Assembly: GCA_029339505.1 (NCBI GenBank)
Contig: JAQISU010000033.1
Location: 868,001 to 932,000 of the forward strand
DNA: 64,000 nt
Source: Unio delphinus
Taxonomy: Eukaryota; Mollusca; Bivalvia; Unionida; Unionidae
Direction: 5' to 3'
The translations under genes were made by a program, and so were the position numbers. Shown piece after piece: positions 38,671 through 64,000 of the stretch (the stretch's first letter is position 1; each line of letters opens with the position of its first letter). The notes under the pieces were generated by a model, which worked only from the letters and a program-made list of their open reading frames with translations, was not told the origin of the DNA and ran no database searches.

Positions 38671-41488
38671 TCACCGGTTACTTCATCAAGTTGTTCTCAC
38701 GCCACTCTCGCGGAGGTGGAATTGCTCTCTTCACAAATAATTCTTTGATAAAATGTCTTAAATAAAACACAAACTTCAATTTCTGCCACACATCCTTTTA
38801 ACTAATCCAATCAACACTCACACTGGAACAAAGGTCAGTCTGCCTCTAAAGCCCTCATCCTAGTTAAAACAAACAAGCTGACTGAATCTCTCTTTTTGGA
38901 GCAGTTCCCGAATCTCATGGAGCATGGAAATTCGATAAGTGGCAACCTGATTATTCTTTGGAGATTTCAACTTTTACTTTGACTGCCCTGGAAACTTGTA
39001 CACGTCAAAACTCCTAGATTCCATTCATGGTTTCAACCTTAAACAGTCAATTAACCAACCAACCCATAAGCATAGTTGTATTTTAGATTGGATTCTTCAT
39101 ATACCTGAAATAATATTACGTGATCCACCTTTGTATCCCACGAACTTGCATCAGATCACCTCAGCATTATATCCATGTGTACGTATCAGTCCCTTACTTT
39201 CCACCTTTATTTTTTACTAAGAGAAACCTATGTCTGATATATAGAACTAAACTAATGCATGATATTCAAGCAAACCTAACACTTTTCTTACCTCCTACAG
39301 TAGAAAAACTGGATAACTACCTGCGTTCATTGCTTGAAGAACATGTCCCAGCCACAAAGTGCAGATTATCAATTCAAAAGTGTTCTCCGTGGTATAGCAG
39401 TGTTAGGGACCAGCTTCGCACTGCTAAAAGAGGCCGCCGTAAAGTAGAGAGGCTTTGTCTTTCCACCAGACTCACTATTCGTAAACAAATATATGAAGCC
39501 GCTAAGAAGAACGTCACAAACATATGCCATTTAGCCAAATTATCCCACTACAGTACTCAGATCACGGAGAGTTCCAGCTGCAAAGAGGTCTTCGAGATAA
39601 CTAAACAAACTAATATAAAAAAAATGCACACCACTTTCAACTACATCTCTGCAGTAGACCCTCCGGATCTATTTGCAAATTTCTTCCGCGAGAAAGTACA
39701 AACCTATAGAGATATGACTGACAACACAATTTCAATTGACGCGACATCATCTTACAGTTGCAATGCAGAATTTCAGCGACAACCATTAGGAGCAATGAAC
39801 CAGTCTCTTTGGATTTAGTATGGACAATCGTGATGACGAGTGCACCAAAGTTAAGTGAACTTGATCCAATTCCAATATCACTGCTTGAGTGCTTAGACCC
39901 AATATTGTGTTCACGAACTGATGTTATTAATATCTCTCTCATCCGGGGAATTTCCATTATTTTTCAAAACTGCCATTGTAAAGCCTTTGCTGAAAAAAAA
40001 CAACACGTGACCATAATCATTTAAAGAATTACCGCCCAGTTCTTAATCTCCCGTTAATATAAAAAATCTTAGAAAAAGTTGTTCTAACCCAACTTGTCTC
40101 TCATTTGAATTCAAACGTCTTTCTAGCAATGTACAGTCTGCATATCGCCCTTGCCACAGTACTGAAACTACTCTTTTTTTTATAGTAATTAATGACATTA
40201 TCTCTGCTTTTAATAGCAGAAAGATTACAGTCCTCACCCTCCTTGATTTTTCATCAGCATTTGACACAATATATCATGATATATTACTTCATCGTCTACA
40301 GCATGTATTTGACAGGCACAATACAGCCTTACTATGGATAAGTCTTACTTAGTCGACAGGACACAAATTGTATCTGTAAATGGGATACACTCCAGCCCAG
40401 TTGATAAATGTTGCGGTGTTCCACAGGGGTCTGTTCATGGACCTGTTCGTTTCATTATATACACTCAGCCGCTCTCAAGTGTAACAGAGCATCACCCAGT
40501 GTCTCACCAATTGTACGCTGATGACCCCCAAATATACAAGTTTAGCCACCCAACTGAAGCTGGTGGTACCATCCAAGGAGTAGAGAGGCGCATTTCTGAT
40601 GTCAAATCATAAATGACATTTAAAAAGCTGCAGATGAATGATGATATAACTGAGGCCATTCTGATAGCAACACAACAGCTTTCTCATTCACATCCTTTGC
40701 CGCATACACTAAATATCAGCAACACCAATATTAAATTCACACAGTCAGTACGAAACCAAGGTGTTACTCTGGACAGTACTCTCACATTGCACCAACATGC
40801 CATGAACATATCATACGCATCAGCTCCATTCACAAATATCTTTCATTTGATGCCACTAAAGCACTTGTGTGTTCATTAGTACTTTCAAGACTAGACTACT
40901 GTAATTCAATTCTGTCTGGTTCGTCTGAATATCTACTCCAGAAACTTCAAAACGTTCAAAACAGCTGCCCGGATCATCTTTAGAGTACCACGATCAGAGC
41001 ACACCTCCCCGCAGCTCTGTACTCTATACTGGCAATCCATTCGAACAGAATCAAACACAAAATATGTTCTTTTCGCTACGTTTCACTGACGGACTCGAGT
41101 CCAGCATACCTATCCTGCCTCACCCATGTATATACACCAGCAAGATACTTAAGCTCCTCTTCTGACAATCGTATACTCCTTATTCCAATATGAAAGCGAC
41201 GTCATATGGAAAAAATTCTTTTGTATACCATGGCACAGCAACGTGGAATGAAATAAGAAACCCAGTGATCTTTTTCAAGAGTGCTGTTAAAACTCACCCT
41301 TTTCGACTGCAAAAATGAACTTATACACCTAATAATGTTTCCTACTTTTAATATTTTAAGTATGTTTTATGTTTTCCAATTTCACAGTGTTTGTTCTTGT
41401 TTTTTGTTTTTGTTTTTTGTAGTCATGTCATTAATAATGTCGTACAGCGCTTAGAGCTTCTAAAGATTGGGGGCTATACAACGTTTTC

Positions 41489-41573
<85 letters not shown>
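38671..41573 (+). mobile_element. CR1/L2-like LINE, 5'-truncated and decayed
   Basis: The element begins inside the endonuclease domain ('RGGGIALFTNN' near 38710; 'FNFYFDCPGN' near 38970; an SDH-like remnant near 39150). A linker with 'SPWYSSVRDQLRTAKRGRRK' follows. RT motifs are 'LDPIPISLLECLDPIL' near 39855, motif A 'LLDFSSAFDTIYHDILLHRL' near 40240-40300, motif B 'GVPQGSVHGP' near 40415, and motif C 'YADD' at about 40514. The C-terminal 'LSRLDYCNSILSGS' is near 40884. Frames shift several times. The 3' end has the typical 'gtacagcgcttagagct...ggctata' stretch and an (ATT)n tail at 41489-41573. Confidence 0.9.
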
Positions 41574-41577
<4 letters not shown>

Positions 41578-41880
41578 GGCTTGTTGGATGTGATGGCGGT
41601 ATAGGCATCGTATTGTGTAATACTGCAAGATTTGACCATTGGCTATGATATGATCTTGTTGGATGTGATGTAGGTATAGACATCGGTTCGAGCAATACTG
41701 CAATATGTGACATGTGACAGTTTGCAATGCTATGTTCTTACTAGATGTGATCATGGTTGTGTATCATCGGTTAGCGTGATATTGCATGATAGGGTCATTA
41801 GCTATGTATGATATTTGCGTGTTGTTTGTGATGGCGTTAGAGACATACAGCAATATATTTAATACATCAAGATCAGCTTT
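41574..41880. repeat. ~75-bp minisatellite, right half
   Basis: About four units of the same repeat as at 38450-38670 continue straight after the LINE tail (ataggcttgttggatgtgat and ttgaccattggctatgatat). Joining 38670 to 41574 restores a continuous array. Confidence 0.85.
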
Positions 41881-42194
41881 GAAAAGGCCTAATTTTGATA
41901 TTATATTGGACTGAAATTTAGTTTTGTAAATTTAGAGAATTTTGGTCATGCTTGCAAAGTCTACTTTGATTTTGTTTACCCACTTATCCGATTTCGATTT
42001 CGATCGTTTTTCGGAAGTCGGATATTATCCTGTTCCACATTCGTACAATTACCCTGCTTTAGGCATTTCGTTCTAAATATTTGCGTTAGTTTCAGCAGTA
42101 AGCGCATGTCACGTAATATAACAACTAATTCTCACACTAGATGTTTATTTTTAAAAGGGTTAATATTGATGTGTACCGATCCAATAATTAGTTA
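41881..42194. other. No recognisable feature
   Basis: No gene or repeat recognised. Confidence 0.4.
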
Positions 42195-42380
42195 TTTTCT
42201 TTAGTTTAAGTTTTATGGCGCATGAACATATGCTTCTTATTTAGTTCCGAGGTGACTCGAGTAAATTACCTTGCCCAAGGGCACACCACGGTAATCGATT
42301 AGGACTGATCCTGTGCTGGGATTCAAACTCGCACCATTTCGGTCCTGCATGCTAAACAACAAGCCACCTAGGCGCCTTAA
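42195..42380 (-). mobile_element. tRNA-derived SINE of a third type
   Basis: The minus strand has a tRNA-like head at 42300-42380 (gcctaggtggcttgttgttt, then a box-B-like gcgagtttgaatccca). It is followed by a body containing ccttgcccaagggcacacca on the plus strand at 42270-42289. It differs from families A and B. Confidence 0.65.
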
Positions 42381-42868
42381 TAATTAGTGTTCTTAATGCG
42401 AGTTTCATATTACCCTTTCAACTCTGTTTTTAAAAAATTGTATTGGATGTCGGTCAGCGTCAATTGCCTATCGAGTTTGCTAAGCCCACTAGTATGCATC
42501 TACCCTATGCCGCCACTGCACGGTGGCATCGACATACAACTTTTCCCTGACCTCACCACCCCACCCACCCCCGCATAAAATGTATTTTAAAAAATGGAGT
42601 GGTAAAGGTCAGAGGAAACTCGTATTATAGGGATCTATAGTGACCTTTGTCACTTCTTCTTTATCTGGCCTTATTTCTTATTTGCCTTTACATCAGTTTC
42701 TACCTTTTATTTTTACTTCTAAATGGAACGCTTCCCTTAAGCGACCAGATAGTCTCTACTGTATTTTTTAATGTAGAACAGAGTAGGCTGAACTCATTTC
42801 TTCGTCCAATTAGCTAGTACATGGAAAATATTATACAGTGCACTGAGTTTTGTCTTGGATTGAACAAA

Positions 42869-43128
42869 CAGAGGCGTAGCTAGGGGAAGGGGCCGAAGGG
42901 GACAGATGTCCCCGGGCGCCAGACTAGTGGGGGCGCCAACATGGGCTTTGAAATAGGTTGTATGTGGAATTTGTGCTGCAAATCTGCAACTATGCATTAG
43001 TTTTTTCCGTTGGCGTTACATTGGGTGATGGTTATTTTATTGATGAAAATAATGGGTTTCATAGTTGAGGCTTGGGGCATAAAAATGAATCTTGTCCCCG
43101 GGCTCCAAACACTCTAGCTACGCCTCTG
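42869..43128. mobile_element. hAT-like MITE with perfect 15-bp inverted ends
   Basis: The ends cagaggcgtagctag (42869-42883) and its exact reverse complement (43114-43128) bound a 260-bp non-coding element. The flanking 8-bp repeat is imperfect: tgaacaaa at 42861-42868 and tgaacgag at 43129-43136 (6 of 8). Confidence 0.85.
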
Positions 43129-43136
43129 TGAACGAG

Positions 43137-44468
43137 TTCACAATGGTACTTTAGTAAGATTTCAACAGCATAGACAAGCAATAATATCGATATTTATTAG
43201 AAAAGGTAGATTGTATGTTTCCTATCGTCTGTGTAAGAAGCAAAATGTTTACACGTTACAGAAATCATGTTGTATATATCAGGCTTATTTTTTTAGAACG
43301 CTATCTTAATTGAATAAGTCATCTGTAAGATGTAGAAACAGCTGTAACGAGTTATGAGTTTACCGATGTCTTGAACATAACGTATTTTGTCGTACGTGTT
43401 ACACAATGTGGTTGTTACGTAAATTTCCTTCGGTACCATTGTAAGATTTGGTAGGTGGTTTTAGATGGATAAATAGTTATGGTGTTAAATCTAAGACTAT
43501 ATTCTGTTACAGATAATTAAACATAGTGTACAAAAGTTGAAAGTATAAAATGTTTTATCTTTCAGATGTTGCTATTAAACTTAGTCCATGGAGAGTGTCT
43601 GTTTTGTTCCCATTAGCAACCTCACTGGCTTGGTCTTCAGCAACAGAACTTGTGTTTGGATTCAAACTTAACCCCTAAATCGAATAATCGGATTAGCTGA
43701 TATTTACATCAGAGAAAATATTGACCGATCAAATTGCATATGTAATGACGTGAATGTTGGATTATTTTCACCCCTCAATAACACTGAAATTTAATATATG
43801 ATTATATTTCATAGCACCACCAGGTGTAAACGACTTCATTACTTCATAATATATTCTTTCAGCATCATGACTTTGATGTCAGGTTGTGAAACATACTAAT
43901 ACATCCATCATTTTCATTGAATCCAAGAAATATCAGCCATGATTATTCAGGAAATGAGAGGAGTGCTTTCAAAATTAAACGGTTGTAAATTTAGTCGTGT
44001 AAAATGCAATTTTTTAAAATTTTCATTTGACTGTTGATTTTTTTTTTCTATTGTTAAAAAAGGAGCTGTTTGTCAATGCTAATAATGTATCTGAGTTGTT
44101 TGGGCTAATTTGTTATACAGTAGAGTCATATGCACATGGGTATTGTTTGCGTCTTCTTGTAGTGATTTGAACAATTATAGTAATTATTTTGTTCTTTTTC
44201 AGAAAGACGGTCTCACACAGCGAGCATGTTTCCATTTGGGTAACACATTTTTGTACGACGATCAAAGGCCGATGAGGTTGTAACGCTAGACAGTAGTTCC
44301 ATCTGAGGAAAAGTGTGCAAGTGTGTTCATTCTTGAAACATTGTCTGGAAGTGAGTACCTTTGACAAGGTTGTGTGTGAACTGACTGACTGCCAGTGTAG
44401 ACCTTAGTTCCACGTTGAACCTATTCATCTAGTCGTCCTGCTCTTTACGTGACGTTACAGAAAATAAA
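43137..44468. other. Upstream region and possible 5' UTR of the transporter gene
   Basis: No coding signal. A splice-acceptor-like tract, gttctttttcag, ends at 44202, and another AG ends at 44460 right before the start codon. A donor-like gtgagt lies at 44351. An upstream non-coding exon (about 44203-44350) and one or two 5' UTR introns are therefore possible, but I cannot decide between them. Confidence 0.4.
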
Positions 44469-60534
<16,066 letters not shown>

Positions 60535-60673
60535 TCATCTTCATGTGATATTGTATTCAAAGACACAAAATATTTGTTACTATGTGTATATAGAAATTCT
60601 GTACAATTCCTTAACGAAAGCAAAGTCACTAAATATATTGGTCGTGTTGTAATATATTGATACTAAATATAAA

Positions 60674-60679
60674 AATAAA
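60674..60679 (+). terminator. Polyadenylation signal of the transporter gene
   Basis: AATAAA lies 140 bp after the stop codon in AT-rich sequence, at the expected distance for a short 3' UTR. Other AT-rich near-matches lie nearby. Confidence 0.6.
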
Positions 60680-60699
60680 ATTCCACATGTGCAATTACA

Positions 60700-62081
60700 A
60701 TATCTACTTTTAATAGAATTATAGAGTAAATTTTTTCATATGTGCATCTAATACATTTTTTTAAATTAAAAATAAGGTATTTTTAAAGTCTTTTCTTTGA
60801 TAGAATTTTAATTGTAATTTTTCATACTGAAGTCAAATGAGTCATTAAGACGGGTTCATGTTTATTTTGTATTACATTTAGACTATGTTCTTGTTGCAAA
60901 TTTTAGTACACTCCAATATAAAATGAATTTATCGTTCGTCTTTAGCATGTTAGTAGTTGCTTCAGTTCTAGTTCTCAATCTTTTTTTCTTGCAATATGGT
61001 TTGACACATAACTGAAGCAAGATCTATGATGGTTACACATGCCATTCATTTCCATATTAAGCTTGTCTATATTTCTTATTACCACACAATCATGCAGCCT
61101 TAACTAGGAAAGTTTGCCAGTTTACATGAACATTTGTTATATTCCACGCACCTGTTGATGATAAGCGTTATTGTTCTTGATTACAAAAACTAAAAGCTCG
61201 GAAAGAGAATACTTTCCAGTTTATTTCTGTGGTTCTACCTTTTATCTCTGAGAAAGTGCAACTGTCATTTTCTTAAGCTAGATTGTATAGAGACAGTTTT
61301 AGTATGTGACGTTCTTCTATGAGAAATCCATATTACAATAATTAAATATTTTCTGTAAAAATAATTTTATCTTGAAAAAGTAAGAATATTCAACTTTATG
61401 CATTGATGCATGTTGTCTATTTGACTTTGTATCTTTACTTTTTCTAATAACACCAATTACGCTGTTCACCAGTCATGTATGTCATTGTTCCATTATTCAT
61501 ATCTTCTCAAGATCAAATATGAACGTATATATTACCATATTTTGTTTTTCAAACCTTGTTATATTTCATACAGCTGCAAGGGACACGTATGCAGTTATGC
61601 ATATGCCACCAAGGCTGTTTGCTGGAATGGAAATAGTTGCATTTTTAAAATAATTTTCCGTATTTGTTGTTTATAAGTTTACCAGATATTGTCATTATTC
61701 ACTCAATTTCAGAGCTTGCAATTGCAGGCCTATGCTATAATTAAATGATTTATTGATACTATATTCCACAATTTCATTTTAGTCAAGTTTTGTTAATGAA
61801 CGCATGCAATTGGTTCATTTTTATTAAGGTTAAAAAAAATTTATTCATTACTTTGTCAGTAAAAGAAAGAAAAAAAACAATGGACAAATTAATATATTAT
61901 CAATTAATTAATTATTAATATATTGTTGATATATTCGGAGTTACATAATCTTAATACAGCGCATCTTTCATTCATTCCTTTTCATTTTCTTGTATGTAAT
62001 GCAAGTAATTAGTGGTTCGATTACCGTACATACACGTGTACAATTGTACACGTATGCCAGCTGCATATTTCCGGATCTGCA
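60700..62081. other. Downstream region, no recognised feature
   Basis: AT-rich sequence after the likely transcript end. No gene, RNA or repeat recognised. Confidence 0.4.
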
Positions 62082-62852
62082 GACACATTATGGAACGGCA
62101 GATTAGTATCAATGTTGATTGCAGTTGGGACTTAGTTATGGTCTCGTGTATATAGTAATCACATGTTTTTTTTATATATATTTAAAAAATGCATTTTAAA
62201 TGTGCACTGCAAGAATAGCACACAGTCACCTTTTATCTCACCTGGTTGTCAGGTCAATTGACTACCTCGTCCGTCAACATTTGCCAATTACAATCTCTGA
62301 AAACAGGATCAATATCAGTCGGAGCTGAAACTGATTACGATCTGCTGTCATATACGACCGACGTTATTAAAGTTTGAGAAACCTTGAACATATTATTATA
62401 ATTATTACATTCCCTTTAGAAGTTTTGAACTCTGTACAAATGATGCCGATCCTACACAAATACACTCGACATTTCTAAAAATAAATATCATCTTCAAGAT
62501 GATTCCTTAAATGCCACTAGGCGGACTGAGACGAAACTCAGTTGCATAGAGGGCTTTCAGATTTATCCAAATGATACGGAATTGCAGTCAAATATGATCG
62601 CCATTACAAACCAATGGAAAGACTTTTAATCGATTTCAAACCTGAATCAACTCAGCAGAATGTGACCACATTTAAAACAGAGCAACCCTACAGATTTATA
62701 CAAACGATATTGATTTACTCTCTAATGCAGTGCACATTTAAAATGCATTTTTTAAATATATAAAAAAACATGTGATTACTATATACACGAGACCATAACT
62801 AAGTCCCAACTGCAATCAACATTGATACTAATCTGCCGTTCCATAATGTGTC
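62082..62852. repeat. Inverted repeat with ~128-bp arms
   Basis: The arm at 62082-62211 and the reverse complement of 62726-62852 are nearly identical; the main visible difference is the length of the T/A run. The spacer is 514 bp and encodes nothing I recognise. It is probably a foldback or MITE-like element. Confidence 0.9.
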
Positions 62853-63113
62853 CACATTTCCAATAAATAAAAAACAAAACTTTTTTTTTAAAAAAAGAAC
62901 AGCAACTTTTTCGCAAGAAACACTAAACATATTTTGACCATAATTAACAGGAAGTTCTGCTAAGGACTTTTAATTTATACTAATGATATCAATTTGAGAT
63001 CAAACATGGCTGTTGTTTTTTTTTTTTAAAAATGTGAACATCGCAAAATCGCGGAACAGAATTTGGCCAAGGTTGAAATCGATTAAACGTTTTTCCATTG
63101 GTTTGCAATGGCG
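62599..63113. repeat. Second, overlapping inverted pair (46-bp arms)
   Basis: The stretch at 62599-62644 recurs in reverse complement at 63068-63113 with about five mismatches. Its centre is offset from that of the first pair. Confidence 0.75.
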
Positions 63114-63809
63114 GCCTTTCAGGTTGATACAAATTATGCTGATGCAGGATATAATATGACCGCTCTATTAGACCTGAAGAAACAACGAGAAAACGGTTTA
63201 CTGGCCCCGATTTCATGTCAGTTAGCCGTACAATCATTCGGTATATTCCAGCAAGGGCCTCTTGTCGATCAAATATTTTCACACTGAGACTTATTCCGTT
63301 TTATGTTTTTGTTTGTCTTGTTTTGTTTACTAGATGATATGCTTGTTTGTGTAAAAATGGCTCATTGTAGAGTTTACTTGGGAAAAGAAATAAACTTTTA
63401 ACTCTATATCGTATTTGTTTCTTCTTCAAAAATTGAAAATTATAGTCAAATATGAGAATATTGATAGAAATTAAAAGCATTGATACTCGGAAAGCCACGA
63501 TAATGATTTCACCTTTTCTTGTTTCTTTCTTTCTTTGGCTAAGTTTTCGTTTGCATTGCAACCTGATAAAAGTCAAATGTCTGGGAGGGGGCGGATGGAG
63601 GGGCGGGGGGGGGGGGCTTTCTTTTTCTTCCAGCAGGCTAATGTTTGTGATCTTGCATCATCAATTACCGTTGTATTCTATTAATCACGGATGATTATAC
63701 AAAGTTTCAGGTTGTCAGTTCTTAAGTGAAGGATACATTTTTAGCACATGTCATCATTCGATTTCTCAAACATTATAATAATTGGATTGAAATTATTTTT
63801 TACCGTATG
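63114..63809. other. No recognised gene
   Basis: Open frames here show no domain. A G-rich run lies at 63585-63616. Confidence 0.4.
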
Positions 63810-64000
63810 ACTGCTCGGTGGCATAAGAGATTAAAGTGTCCGCCCTGATGCGGAAGGTCGCGGGTTCAAACCCCAACCTGAGTGATACCATTGACTTATA
63901 AAAATTGTACTAGTAGCTGCCTCGCTTGGCGTTCAGCATTAAGTGGTTATGCTACTGTGACTGGGTGGGACATGATGTCCCAATGCTAAACATCGAAATT
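63810..64000 (+). mobile_element. SINE family A, cut by the window end
   Basis: Head at 63810-63885 (ctgctcggtggcataagaga; box B gcgggttcaaacccc), then the body including gctgcctcgcttggcgttca and ctgggtgggacatgatgtcc. Part of the middle is deleted near 63945. The copy runs off the window. Confidence 0.88.

Overview
This is animal (eukaryotic) genomic DNA. It is AT-rich, dense in simple repeats and transposable-element debris, and holds one multi-exon host gene with GT-AG introns. The mix of tRNA-derived SINEs, RTE and CR1/L2-like LINEs, a Penelope-like element and a Gmr1-type LTR element suggests a lophotrochozoan, most likely a gastropod mollusc. That taxonomic call is inference, not proof.

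Regions 1-18,350 and 26,757-44,400 look intergenic. They hold an RTE LINE (2200-4228) with a SINE nested in it, an RTE tail fragment (6310-6705), two main tRNA-derived SINE families (A and B) in many copies, a third SINE-like copy, two hAT-like MITEs, microsatellites and several degenerate tandem repeats. A CR1/L2-like LINE (38671-41573) sits inside a ~75-bp minisatellite array and splits it in two.

From 18355 to 26751, on the minus strand, lies a nearly complete LTR retrotransposon of 8.4 kb with ~1.75-kb LTRs and a perfect 5-bp target duplication. Its order is gag (with a SCAN-like capsid), zinc knuckle, protease, integrase, reverse transcriptase, RNase H. Integrase before RT is the Gmr1 arrangement within Ty3/gypsy. 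The copy is disabled by one frameshift and four in-frame stops.

From 44469 to 60534, on the plus strand, is the only host gene I can support: a monocarboxylate transporter-like protein (SLC16 family, 749 residues). Six coding positions are joined by phase-1 introns. The fifth position has two alternative, homologous exons of identical length (51650-51775 and 54276-54401), which looks like a mutually exclusive pair. Its introns carry a SINE, a Penelope-like foldback structure with ~325-bp inverted arms and GIY-YIG endonuclease pieces, long AT tracts, and 53-bp, 37-bp and 16-bp minisatellites. Downstream (60,700-64,000) are inverted repeats near 62-63 kb and a SINE cut by the window end.
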